From assembly GCF_025200715.1 (NCBI RefSeq), contig NZ_CP104143.1, positions 2,232,001 to 2,296,000 on the forward strand: DNA of 64,000 nucleotides, given 5' to 3'. The position numbers were made by a program, and so were the translations under genes. The notes below the pieces were generated by a model. The model was not told the origin of the DNA, made no database searches, and saw nothing but the letters and a program-made list of their open reading frames with translations. Positions 1-8,566 of the stretch are shown here, one piece after another (position 1 is the first letter of the stretch; the number at the start of each line of letters is the position of its first letter). The stretch comes from Rhizobium sullae. Its GTDB lineage: Bacteria; Pseudomonadota; Alphaproteobacteria; Rhizobiales; Rhizobiaceae.

Positions 1-25
1 CGCTGCTCGCCGGTGTGACCGGCCG

Positions 26-1435
26 ATGACAGTCTTCCCATTACGTTTCAGGCCATCTCGATCCGGCGACTTGCTCTTTGCCGACGACGCAGGCACCTAC
101 TTCAAATCCGACAATGACTTTCTCACGCGCTACGCGCTCGGTCGCCTGACCGCAGAAGATAAATTTTTCTTGAACCACAACGGCCATGCCTTTGAGGAAG
201 TTGGTGATCTCGCATACGCGGGGTTCGAGCACAGGTTTGCAAGCCGTCTCTACACCCCTGGCCAGCTGGACTACGTGATCCTCGTCCCCACACTACGCTG
301 CAACCTCGCTTGCGGTTATTGTCAGGTCTCACGGGTCAACGAAAACACATCCGGATTTGACTGGGATGAGCCGACGCTAGACGCAGGCATTCGCTTTTTG
401 AACGGATTGTCTACCCGAAAAATCAAGATCGAGTTTCAGGGCGGTGAGCCTACGCTGCGGCTCGATGTGCTCGACAGGGTTCGCGACTTTTGTCTGACGA
501 AGTTCGAAACCTGCGAGTTCGTCGTTTGTACGAACCTGCAGGATATGAGCGAAGACGCTTGGCGGTTCTTGGAATTGCCGGACGTATTCGTCAGCACGTC
601 ACTTGACGGTGATATGTTCACGCACGAAAGTCAGAGGACTTTCAGCCCCGATAAAACCCAGGCGTTCTCATCGAACCTTCATCGCGCTCTTGAACAGTTG
701 GGCAGTGACAAGGTGTCCGCGTTGCCGACGATCAATCCACATCGTCCACCGCCAACGCGATCTGTGATCGAAACCTACGCGTCCCTTGGAATGCGATCGA
801 TCTATTTGCGGCCCATAAATTTTCAGGGGTTTGCTCGTAAGAAGTTCGACGCGGCGGCGGCGGCCGAGGTCTGGAACGTCTATCATTCGGCATTTATCGA
901 CGACCTCATCGAGTACAACTGGACAGCTAACCTCGCTGTGGAGGAATACTATTTCGTCCACTGTCTTCGCCGGGTCCTGAGGTCAGGACACAACGGGCAC
1001 GTAGACCTCAGAAATCCGAACATCGTTGGTCACGGATACCTCGTCGTCGACTACGACGGCAAATTTTACCCAACGGATGAAGCGAGGATGGTCACCCGCG
1101 TCGGCCAGTTTGATCTATCCATGGGCAACGTCTTCGACGGGATTGAGCGAACGACTATCGATACGTTGAACTCGGAAGCTCTAAACAATTATCACCCAGA
1201 CTGCCTGCACTGCCCTTATCAGCCATTCTGCGGCGTCGACCTCATCGACGATCTCTCCCGCTATGGCCGGATCGATATGCCAAAGCACCTAACTGACTTC
1301 TGTCAGCGGCATACGCATATCTTCGATAAAATTTTCTCAATGATCTACTCCGACGATCCGAAGGTCAGGAAATCCATGGCAATCTGGGCTGGTGTTCCTC
1401 ACTTCGATGAGGCTCTGGCAAGGTGGCATCGATGA
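26..1435 (+). CDS. hxsB: His-Xaa-Ser system radical SAM maturase HxsB
   Basis: Radical SAM enzyme of the His-Xaa-Ser (Hxs) system, expected to modify the HxsA repeat protein with HxsC. The 469-residue protein carries the SAM-cluster motif CNLACGYC at residues 92-99 (CX3CX2C), a glycine-rich FQGGEPTLR segment about 50 residues later, and a C-terminal auxiliary cluster motif CLHCPYQPFC typical of SPASM-type maturases. The start ATG lies just downstream of TGA codons at 16-18 and 27-29, one of which probably ends hxsD outside the window. Its stop overlaps the hxsC start (ATGA at 1432). The reaction on HxsA is not known; the assignment rests on the motifs and on the hxsB-hxsC-hxsA order. Confidence 0.9.
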   Translation: MTVFPLRFRPSRSGDLLFADDAGTYFKSDNDFLTRYALGRLTAEDKFFLNHNGHAFEEVGDLAYAGFEHRFASRLYTPGQLDYVILVPTLRCNLACGYCQVSRVNENTSGFDWDEPTLDAGIRFLNGLSTRKIKIEFQGGEPTLRLDVLDRVRDFCLTKFETCEFVVCTNLQDMSEDAWRFLELPDVFVSTSLDGDMFTHESQRTFSPDKTQAFSSNLHRALEQLGSDKVSALPTINPHRPPPTRSVIETYASLGMRSIYLRPINFQGFARKKFDAAAAAEVWNVYHSAFIDDLIEYNWTANLAVEEYYFVHCLRRVLRSGHNGHVDLRNPNIVGHGYLVVDYDGKFYPTDEARMVTRVGQFDLSMGNVFDGIERTTIDTLNSEALNNYHPDCLHCPYQPFCGVDLIDDLSRYGRIDMPKHLTDFCQRHTHIFDKIFSMIYSDDPKVRKSMAIWAGVPHFDEALARWHR

Positions 1436-2520
1436 TCAATCTCCGGGTCAAAATCGATCCCCTACCGTTGGACGAGCCCATCGTGGTTCGGCTGCGCAAT
1501 TCACTTTCCAACACCCCGTCCGAGGCCGACGCGATCCTGATCGCTCGCGATGATGGTCGCCTGGAATATGACTTCCACGGCTTTTCCCTTGTGATCCATC
1601 CGGCAGAGCCCGAAGAGTACGACGGCGACGTCATCCTTGTCTTGCCTGGTCAAGCGACCGCGCACAGGCTGATCCGCGCTTCGTCGCAGCACAATACCTT
1701 CCTCGTCACCGAACAATGTGACCAGCTCTGCGTTATGTGCTCCCAGCCGCCAAAGCGGCATCATACGGACCTGTTCAGTCAATTTGCTGAAGCAGCCTTG
1801 CTTTCACCCAAGGGAGCAGTGATCGGAATCTCAGGCGGAGAGCCCCTTCTCCATAAGGATCGGCTCTTCGAGATGTTGCGCACCGTGACCGCTGCGCGAC
1901 CGGACGTGACCTTCCACATCTTGACCAATGGGCAGCACTTTGAGGCATCCGACGTCGCTGAGCTGTTGGAAATCGGAACAAGTCGCATCTTGTGGGGTGT
2001 GCCCCTTTATTCCGCCCACGCGGACACGCACGATAAAATCGTCGGTAAGGCTGGTGCATTCAGACGGCTTGAGAGGGGGCTTGGCATCTTGATGCGCTGC
2101 GGGGCGTCCGTCGAACTGCGGACAGTAGTGATGCGACAGAACGCTTCGGACCTTGCCGACCTAGCAGATTTCGTCTTCACCCGTTTGAGTTTCGTCCACG
2201 TTTGGGCTCTGATGCAAATGGAACGCATCGGCTATGGCCGGATGAACTGGACCAAGTCGTTTTTCGATACATCCTCTGACTTTCTGCCAGTTGCGACGGC
2301 TATCGATCGAAGCGTGGCCCGAGGCACATCGGTTGCATTGTATAATTTCCCGCTTTGTTCGGTCCCACCTGAGTATCGCCCTTACGCTCCTTCAACCATC
2401 TCTGATTGGAAACGGAAGTATCTCGATTTTTGCTCGGGGTGTGGCTCTCGCGCAGCTTGTGGTGGTTTTTTCGAATGGTATAGTCACAACGAGGGGTTCG
2501 CTGGGCTAGGTTCAATATGA
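1432..2520 (+). CDS. hxsC: His-Xaa-Ser system radical SAM maturase HxsC
   Basis: Second radical SAM enzyme of the Hxs system, 362 residues from the ATG at 1432. This start was chosen because it overlaps the hxsB stop as ATGA; a GTG nine bases upstream is possible. The cluster motif is CDQLCVMC (Cys96, Cys100, Cys103), followed by the SGGEPLL motif and a C-terminal CSGCGSRAAC cluster. The first ~90 residues form an N-terminal domain ahead of the TIM barrel. The gene overlaps hxsA by four bases (2517-2520), so translation of maturases and substrate is probably coupled. Two distinct radical SAM proteins acting on one repeat substrate is characteristic of this family. Confidence 0.9.
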   Translation: MINLRVKIDPLPLDEPIVVRLRNSLSNTPSEADAILIARDDGRLEYDFHGFSLVIHPAEPEEYDGDVILVLPGQATAHRLIRASSQHNTFLVTEQCDQLCVMCSQPPKRHHTDLFSQFAEAALLSPKGAVIGISGGEPLLHKDRLFEMLRTVTAARPDVTFHILTNGQHFEASDVAELLEIGTSRILWGVPLYSAHADTHDKIVGKAGAFRRLERGLGILMRCGASVELRTVVMRQNASDLADLADFVFTRLSFVHVWALMQMERIGYGRMNWTKSFFDTSSDFLPVATAIDRSVARGTSVALYNFPLCSVPPEYRPYAPSTISDWKRKYLDFCSGCGSRAACGGFFEWYSHNEGFAGLGSI

Positions 2521-3134
2521 AAAAGAGGCTGTTTTTAATTCCGTCGTTTTTTGCGGCGGGCTTCCTGCCGTCGAAGGCAGATGCAATGCTTCCAGGCGAC
2601 CTCGTCGCAAAGCCAAATCCGGTGCCGTCGGTGCTTGAGCGACTGAAGCTCAAACATATCTACACGCTAGCTGGCCACCGTTCCCATAGTTCCCATCGAT
2701 CGCATTCGAGCCATCGTTCGAGCAGCGGCGGGGGATACAGCTATCGAACGTATAGCTCGCCGACCTACACACGTCCCTCGACCGTTTACACTGCACCAAC
2801 GTACACCGCGCCTGCTCCGACCTACATGCCACCCGCCCCGGCTCCCGCTCCTGCTCCGGCAGCACGGACGCCTGCCTATGCGGTTGCACCGGCTGCACCG
2901 GCACTAGCAGCACCTTTAAAGACCTTACCCGGCAACAGCGAGAAGTTCACCCGCATCGTGATGCGGGTGCAGACGGCGCTGACCGCTTATGGCTATTACT
3001 CCGGTCTGATCGACGGAAAGGTTGGTCCAGCCTGCAAGACCGCGCTACTCGCCATGCAGACAGACTATCGCCTGCGGGCGACGGGGACGATCACCCCCGA
3101 GGTTCTGGACGCCTTCGGTATCGCCGCGAACTAA
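2517..3134 (+). CDS. hxsA: His-Xaa-Ser repeat protein HxsA (putative maturase substrate)
   Basis: Secreted protein of 205 residues and likely target of HxsB/HxsC. Residues 1-23 form a signal peptide ending in SKADA. Residues 54-68 are five uninterrupted His-Xaa-Ser triplets (HRS, HSS, HRS, HSS, HRS), followed by a Ser/Gly/Tyr patch. Residues ~85-130 are a low-complexity Pro/Ala/Thr/Tyr linker. Residues ~140-205 resemble a peptidoglycan-binding domain (VQTALTAYGYYSG, IDGKVGPACKTAL). This suggests a modified peptide tethered to the cell wall; the modification itself is unknown. The start overlaps the hxsC stop and the VWA gene follows after 24 bases. Confidence 0.88.
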   Translation: MKKRLFLIPSFFAAGFLPSKADAMLPGDLVAKPNPVPSVLERLKLKHIYTLAGHRSHSSHRSHSSHRSSSGGGYSYRTYSSPTYTRPSTVYTAPTYTAPAPTYMPPAPAPAPAPAARTPAYAVAPAAPALAAPLKTLPGNSEKFTRIVMRVQTALTAYGYYSGLIDGKVGPACKTALLAMQTDYRLRATGTITPEVLDAFGIAAN

Positions 3135-3158
3135 TCATTTCCATCAACGAGGTTCCCA

Positions 3159-3839
3159 ATGACCAATCCTTTCGAGCAGCAGCCATTTGAAGGTGCCGAA
3201 TTCGTTGACAATCCGGAACCGCGCTGCCCGTGCCTCCTGCTACTTGACGTTTCCGGCTCAATGAACGGGAAGCCGATCCGAGAACTGAACGATGGCCTCG
3301 TTCAGTTCAAAGATGAGCTTTTTGCTGACGCTCTGGCAGCAAAGCGCGTTGAGGTCGGGGTGGTCACCTTCGGCCCGGTAAGCATCGTCAACGATTTCCA
3401 GAGCGTTCAGAACTGGTATGCGCCGAACCTTGAATCGCACGGTGACACGCCCATGGGTGCCGCGATCGAGCAAGGCTTGCAGCTGCTCCGTGATCGCAAA
3501 AACCAGTATCGTCAGAATGGCATCTCCTACTACCGTCCCTGGGTATTCCTCATCACCGACGGTGGCCCGACCGACGCTTGGAAGAATGCCGCGAGTCTTG
3601 TGAAAGCCGGTGAAGCTGAAAAGGCCTTCTCCTTCTTTGCGGTTGGTGTCGAAGGCGCGAATATGGAGGTGCTTTCACAGATCAGCACCCGTGCGCCGCT
3701 CGCCTTGAAGGAACTCCGCTTCCGCGATTTGTTCTCTTGGCTGTCCAGCTCCCTCAGCTCGGTTTCCCAATCGAACCCCGGCGATGCAGTTCCGCTGTCG
3801 AACCCGGCAACGCCGGATGGGTGGGCCTCTATTTCATGA
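3159..3839 (+). CDS. TerY-like von Willebrand factor A domain protein
   Basis: Cytoplasmic VWA protein of 226 residues that spans a single VWA fold. The metal-ion site is intact: DVSGS at residues 30-34, a central Thr in GDTPMG, and the ITDGGPTD loop. Short Pro-containing tails flank the domain. It is the first member of a VWA-phosphatase-kinase triad (TerY-P type; the E. coli yegL-yegK-yegI genes are similar). In such modules the VWA protein is thought to bind partners or be the phosphorylation target. An AACGAGG ribosome site precedes the ATG. The stop overlaps the phosphatase start as ATGA at 3836. Confidence 0.88.
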   Translation: MTNPFEQQPFEGAEFVDNPEPRCPCLLLLDVSGSMNGKPIRELNDGLVQFKDELFADALAAKRVEVGVVTFGPVSIVNDFQSVQNWYAPNLESHGDTPMGAAIEQGLQLLRDRKNQYRQNGISYYRPWVFLITDGGPTDAWKNAASLVKAGEAEKAFSFFAVGVEGANMEVLSQISTRAPLALKELRFRDLFSWLSSSLSSVSQSNPGDAVPLSNPATPDGWASIS

Positions 3840-4606
3840 ATGGCACATGGCGATGGGCGGGAGCCCGTTCGATCGGCACGTCCCACATAAAGAAAAATGC
3901 GCCGTGCCAGGACTACGCCTGCGCAAAAGAGTTTCTCACAGGCGACGGCTCGGTAATGGTAGCTGTCGTTTCCGACGGTGCCGGAAGCGCCTCTTTGGCG
4001 GAATTTGGCTCTCGCACCGTCTGCATCGCCTTTCTCAAGGCCTGCCGCCAGTTTCTCGTTCGATCCTCGCTCGCAGAGCTGGACGAGGATGTCGTGTGGG
4101 ATTGGATCGACACAGTGCGGGAAGCCATCAATCACAAAGCCAAAGCTGCTGAGGCTCGGCCGCGAGATTTTGCTGCGACGCTGGTTGCGGTACTTGTTGG
4201 AGATCGGGCGTCGGTCGTCATTCATATTGGCGATGGAGCCGCAGTAATCCGGCGCTCAGCTTCAGAAGAATGGGAGGTCCCGTCCTGGCCCTATCAGGGC
4301 GAATATGCATCTACCACATCGTTTGTGACCGACGATCCCCAGCCTCGCCTTGAGGTCGTGGTGGTCGAAGGACAAATCGCGGAGTTTGCAGTCTTCTCAG
4401 ACGGCATAGAGCGTCTCGTCCTCGATCACATAGCCAAGACCGCCCATGGCCCTTTCTTCAATCGAATGCTCGCGCCCCTGAAACTGTCCTCGGCCCGCTC
4501 CGTCGATAAGGAGCTTTCCAACGCGCTTCGGGCGTACCTCGACAGCCCAAATGTTTGTGAACGGACCGACGATGACAAATCTTTGATCCTGGGGCTTCGA
4601 ACGTGA
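3836..4606 (+). CDS. PP2C-family Ser/Thr protein phosphatase
   Basis: Metal-dependent protein phosphatase of 256 residues, probably reversing phosphorylation by the downstream kinase. PP2C motifs appear in order: SDGAGSA near residue 44, GDGAAVI near residue 130, FSDGIERL near residue 187, and DDKSLIL close to the C-terminus, giving the acidic metal ligands. The ATG at 3836 was chosen because it overlaps the VWA stop; an in-frame ATG about 100 bases upstream would run deep into the VWA gene. The end overlaps the next gene's GTG start by four bases (GTGA at 4603). No signal peptide or membrane segment is visible. Confidence 0.88.
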   Translation: MNGTWRWAGARSIGTSHIKKNAPCQDYACAKEFLTGDGSVMVAVVSDGAGSASLAEFGSRTVCIAFLKACRQFLVRSSLAELDEDVVWDWIDTVREAINHKAKAAEARPRDFAATLVAVLVGDRASVVIHIGDGAAVIRRSASEEWEVPSWPYQGEYASTTSFVTDDPQPRLEVVVVEGQIAEFAVFSDGIERLVLDHIAKTAHGPFFNRMLAPLKLSSARSVDKELSNALRAYLDSPNVCERTDDDKSLILGLRT

Positions 4607-6513
4607 CTACGGTAATTTCCTCTGATGGCCGCCGATTGACGCTGGGCGCGACGTTGGGCAAGGGTGGTGAAGGCGCGGTCCATCACATCGCTGAAACCGC
4701 AGACCTCGCTGCGAAAATCTACAATCCAGGCAAGGCGAAAGACAGGCGCGATAAGGTAACTGCGATGGTGGCAGACCGGCTGCATGTCCGGTCCGATTAT
4801 GTCGCCTTCCCTATCGATACCCTCAAGTCACCATCCGGTGAGTTTCTGGGTTTCACAATGAAAAAAGTCGCCGGGTATAAGAGTGTCCACGACCTCTACG
4901 GTCCTGGCAGCCGAAAGACCGAGTTCCCAACGGCGGACTCGCAGTTCCTTTTGCGGTCGGCGATCAACTTGGCCAGTGCGGTCGCCAGCATCCATGCGAC
5001 CGGGTGCGTAATCGGGGATATCAATCATTCGGGCATCCTTGTCAGTAACAAGGCGCTGGTCACACTCATCGACAGCGACTCCTTCCAGTACCGTTCTGGA
5101 TCGACAACATATAGGTCGCTTGTCGGCGTAGCAGAATATACCCCGCCTGAATTGCAGGGGGCGTCTTTCGACAAGGTGGATCGCACGCCAAACCATGACA
5201 ACTTCGGTCTCGCTGTCCTGCTCTTCCAGCTTCTATTCCTTGGTCGCCATCCCTATGCTGGCAGGTACCTGGGCAAAGGCGACATGGACATCAAGACGGC
5301 GATAGGCGGTGGGCGCTTTGCCTACAGCTCACGCAAGTCGGAAACCATGATGGAGCCGCCGCCCTTTGTGCCAGGTCTTGGCGATTACGGTGACGACATC
5401 CGCAGAGCATTCGAGGCAGCCTTCATGCCGCCTGCCCGACAACCTGGAGGTCGGCCCGCTGCCGCTGACTGGGTGAGACTACTCAAGAACGCCGAAGCGA
5501 TCTTGGCAATCTGCACAGTAGACAAATCCCACGCGTATAAGCGAGATGTTGGGGCTTGCCCTTGGTGCAAGCTTGAGCACTCAATGGGCAGGTCCCTGTT
5601 CCCAGCCCAGTTCTCTCCGACTGCTCCGATCATGGACATCGGGCAGCTCCTGACCGCTATCAAAACAATGCCAGCTCCACCTTCTCCGCCTAACCCGGAG
5701 TCGGCGTTGGGTCCGCTTCCCCAACTCGCCATGTCTTCGGCAGGAAGAGGTGCTCGCAGCGAACGAAATCTAACCGTGCTCGCTGGTCTTGGGGCGATCG
5801 TAGTGGGGCTTTATCTTATGTCGCAGGTCAGCGGCTTCTGGGGTCTCGCCTTGGTAATAGGCGCGGGTATCGTTGCCGCAAGATCGCTCGACCTGAAAGC
5901 AAAGTTTGCCACCGAGCATAACAATGCCAAATCGGGCTGGGAGGAACAGAAGAAAATATGGCTTAGCAAGGCAGGGCCAGAAACATTCGAAGCACGGCGT
6001 AGCCATTATCTGTCCCTTGCGAACGCTCACTCGGCCCTGCCCACCAAAGAACGGGAAAAACTCGCTGCGCTGGAGCAGAAGAAGAGGCAGCTGCAGCTTG
6101 AAAAGCACATGGACTCGCACCTTGTCGACCGGGCCAAAATCCCGCGCATTGGCCAGGGACGAAAAGCAACGCTTGCGTCTTATGGTTTCGAAAGCGCGTT
6201 GGATGTTCGGCAAAGGTCTGTGACGGGCGTGCCCGGCTTTGGCCCGTCACTTGCTAGTGACATCGAGGCATGGGCGCGATCTGTTGAACGCAAATTCGTG
6301 TTCAATGCATCGATACCGACAGACCCACAAGCCGTTCAGGCGGTCAAATCCGAGATTGCCAAGCAGAGAGCTGAAATTGAACGTGAGCTGTTGAAGGCTC
6401 CGGTCGACTTAAAGCAGATCGCTGACGCCGCCTCAGCACTTCGCGTCAAGCCGCCGCAGCAACTTGTCGATGCTTACACACGCCTCAAACAAGTCGAGTT
6501 GGACATCGGTTAG
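4603..6513 (+). CDS. Protein kinase with zinc-ribbon, membrane segment and helix-hairpin-helix
   Basis: Multidomain kinase of 636 residues, third member of the triad and similar in layout to YegI-type kinases. Residues ~12-300 are a kinase fold: glycine-rich LGKGGEGAV, Lys38 in AAKIY, catalytic-loop Asp139 in GDINHSG, and a DSD metal-binding motif at 157-159 in place of DFG. Residue 144, normally Asn in the catalytic loop, is Gly. A CPWC half zinc ribbon sits near residue 320, a hydrophobic membrane stretch around 388-425, a charged helical segment, and helix-hairpin-helix sequence (ALDVRQRSVTGVPGFGPS) around 525-560. GTG is the start, overlapping the phosphatase stop. Confidence 0.85.
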   Translation: MTTVISSDGRRLTLGATLGKGGEGAVHHIAETADLAAKIYNPGKAKDRRDKVTAMVADRLHVRSDYVAFPIDTLKSPSGEFLGFTMKKVAGYKSVHDLYGPGSRKTEFPTADSQFLLRSAINLASAVASIHATGCVIGDINHSGILVSNKALVTLIDSDSFQYRSGSTTYRSLVGVAEYTPPELQGASFDKVDRTPNHDNFGLAVLLFQLLFLGRHPYAGRYLGKGDMDIKTAIGGGRFAYSSRKSETMMEPPPFVPGLGDYGDDIRRAFEAAFMPPARQPGGRPAAADWVRLLKNAEAILAICTVDKSHAYKRDVGACPWCKLEHSMGRSLFPAQFSPTAPIMDIGQLLTAIKTMPAPPSPPNPESALGPLPQLAMSSAGRGARSERNLTVLAGLGAIVVGLYLMSQVSGFWGLALVIGAGIVAARSLDLKAKFATEHNNAKSGWEEQKKIWLSKAGPETFEARRSHYLSLANAHSALPTKEREKLAALEQKKRQLQLEKHMDSHLVDRAKIPRIGQGRKATLASYGFESALDVRQRSVTGVPGFGPSLASDIEAWARSVERKFVFNASIPTDPQAVQAVKSEIAKQRAEIERELLKAPVDLKQIADAASALRVKPPQQLVDAYTRLKQVELDIG

Positions 6514-6521
6514 GGGGACGA

Positions 6522-7229
6522 GTGTCTACATCTTATAAGGGCTTCTGGATAATTATCGGCATGACTGTCGGCGCAGTCGTCATCGCGCAGTCGACGGCGA
6601 AGCCTCGCCACTCGTCGAACTTCGGTCGTTCGGGTTACAGCGAGTCTGGCAGCGCGAAGTCTGTTTTTCCGAGTTCTTCGTCCCCGCAGTCATCAACAAC
6701 AGCATCCACCCCAATCACGCCCGAGCCAACCGGAACCACCCTCTCCCCGTCGGCTAGTCAGCCTGAGGAAAACCTTTCAGTTTCGGCCGATCCGTCAAAA
6801 TCCGCCGTTGAGACACGATCGATCGAGCCCGATTTTCAAGCGGCCTTCGACAAGGCAATGGAAATCTCCCTTGCTGTTCCCCCTGCCGTGAAGACACAGA
6901 TTTTAAACGAACCCGCATCTTCTTCGGAACCATTTCTGCCGCCCTTGGAAAGAAAAGAGGTTTCTTCGTCGCCTAGAATATTCGATGAACCGCCGCCGGT
7001 CGCCTCAAGTGACGAAAATAATATCCCCGCTTCCGTCGAGCCGTTCGTGACGACGACCGACCTCAACCTGCGCGAGGGTCCTGCACCTGCCTATCTGAAA
7101 ATCGAAACCCTTGGAAAAGGGAGCGGACTGACGGTATTGGAAAGACAAGGGAAGTGGTGGCGTGTGAAGTCCGCCGCCTCCGGCGCGGAAGGTTGGATCA
7201 ACGGGACCTTCGTAAAGCCGAAAACTTGA
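6522..7229 (+). CDS. Membrane-anchored SH3-domain protein
   Basis: Hypothetical protein of 235 residues with GTG start preceded by a GGGGGACGA ribosome site, eight bases after the kinase stop. Residues ~6-24 are a single N-terminal membrane segment. Residues 30-165 are low-complexity Ser/Thr/Pro/Glu linker. Residues ~173-233 form a bacterial SH3 domain (DLNLREGP, KWWRVKSAASGAEGWI, final FVKP). The topology suggests a periplasmic SH3 domain on a long stalk, binding wall material or a peptide. Its position at the end of the hxs/triad block, together with the wall-binding domain of HxsA, suggests both exported proteins act at the envelope (inference). Confidence 0.75.
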   Translation: MSTSYKGFWIIIGMTVGAVVIAQSTAKPRHSSNFGRSGYSESGSAKSVFPSSSSPQSSTTASTPITPEPTGTTLSPSASQPEENLSVSADPSKSAVETRSIEPDFQAAFDKAMEISLAVPPAVKTQILNEPASSSEPFLPPLERKEVSSSPRIFDEPPPVASSDENNIPASVEPFVTTTDLNLREGPAPAYLKIETLGKGSGLTVLERQGKWWRVKSAASGAEGWINGTFVKPKT

Positions 7230-7432
7230 GCCGGATCATAAGGCTGGGGGACAGGGTGCTCGCTCGGGCCCGATCATCGCGCGTTTAATCACTGCAAGCG
7301 AATAATACCAATTATAGTCTTGTCGCCTTGGTAGTTACAGCCTTGAGAAATTCACGTTAGGCGAGTAATATCGCTTGGGCATCCAAAAATCTACATCGCA
7401 TCCGCATTTCGCAAACTTGAGGGGTTATCGAA
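7230..7432. other. Intergenic gap between SH3 gene and nuclease-fold gene
   Basis: About 200 bases with lower GC (AATAATACCAATTATAG) than its neighbours. It probably holds the promoter for the following operon. No clear hairpin terminator and no convincing small gene were seen. Confidence 0.4.
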
Positions 7433-8539
7433 ATGAACTGCTTGCGTTCGCTTCTTCTCGCGTCCGGTGCGTTGCTTGCAACCAATACCTGGGCTGCCGA
7501 CGTCAAAATAGTCTCCTGGAACATCGCTGCGTCACCTTACGAGAAGCTTCTCGTACGAGCGTCCGACTACAAAAAGATGGCGGACACCCTCTCCCCTGAC
7601 GTGATCGTTTTGATCGAGCTGACCGGGCGGCCTGACATCAAGGCAATCGCCGAGGCCATCGGGTGGCCGACGTACTATGCAACAACGTCTGATGGTCAGG
7701 TCCAGGGCGACGAAATCCATGCAAGTCTGGAAGTCGGTGTCCTCTCGAAGATACCGATCACTTCGGTCATCGAGTTCGATCCCAAGCCCGAAGGCCGCAC
7801 TGTCCAGGTCTTCACGAACTCCAAGCCAGATGGAGACAGCTCGATACCCGTAAGCGAGATGCCGCTGAAGGGCATCGACATGATGGGCTTGGCGGCTACG
7901 GATCGAGGAACCTTGCGTGTTGACCTGGCAAACGGTCTGACCCTCTTCCCGGTTCATCTGAAATCCAATTCCAATGACGCTTGCTTCGCCGCAGGCGACG
8001 CAATCAAGGGTTTGAAAAAGCTCGACCTACCTCCGGCCCCTGCCCTTCAAAGCATTCTGGACAACGGTTCAGACGTGAAGGCCAAGGCAGACAAGGACAA
8101 CGCCTTCAAACGCGAGCGAGTGATAGCAGCGACCAAAGTGGTCGCCGACCACGCTGTTGCCGATGGCCGTACGGTGTTGATCGCCGGGGATTGGAACACA
8201 TCCTTCGAACCAGGCAAGTTTGGCCAGTCGTTCGACGATTGCCAACTGGCAGCCTTCACTTGCGCGAAAGCGCCCTTTCCTGCCAGCACTTGTACGGGTG
8301 ATGGCTTCGACGACACCTTTGCGGTAATGACAGTGCCGCTGGCGGGTAGCCAAAAGTGGACGATGCTGACGAAGGACCTTGGCCGGACTTTCAAGGACAC
8401 CGAATTCGCGGACAAAGCAATCGACCATATATCCGCACCGGCCGCCCAAGCTGCGTCTTTTGCCGCGCCAAAAGTGGCATCGGATACATTCGGCTCCGAT
8501 CACTTCCCAATTTTCACCGCCTGGACTGCCGGTCCCTGA
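7433..8539 (+). CDS. Secreted endonuclease/exonuclease/phosphatase-family protein
   Basis: EEP-fold phosphodiesterase/nuclease of 368 residues with a signal peptide (MNCLRSLLLASG to NTWAA, cleavage near residue 22), so it acts outside the cytoplasm. Signature residues: VSWNIA (metal-associated Asn), LIEL (catalytic Glu), IAGDWNTS (Asp-x-Asn), and SDHFPIF at the C-terminus. The substrate could be nucleic acid or a phosphoester; the sequence does not decide. The ribosome site is GAGGGGTTATCGAAATG. It is 27 bases upstream of the beta-helix gene and probably co-transcribed with it. Confidence 0.85.
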   Translation: MNCLRSLLLASGALLATNTWAADVKIVSWNIAASPYEKLLVRASDYKKMADTLSPDVIVLIELTGRPDIKAIAEAIGWPTYYATTSDGQVQGDEIHASLEVGVLSKIPITSVIEFDPKPEGRTVQVFTNSKPDGDSSIPVSEMPLKGIDMMGLAATDRGTLRVDLANGLTLFPVHLKSNSNDACFAAGDAIKGLKKLDLPPAPALQSILDNGSDVKAKADKDNAFKRERVIAATKVVADHAVADGRTVLIAGDWNTSFEPGKFGQSFDDCQLAAFTCAKAPFPASTCTGDGFDDTFAVMTVPLAGSQKWTMLTKDLGRTFKDTEFADKAIDHISAPAAQAASFAAPKVASDTFGSDHFPIFTAWTAGP

Positions 8540-8566
8540 TCGCCCGTTCGAACGGAGAAAACCAGC

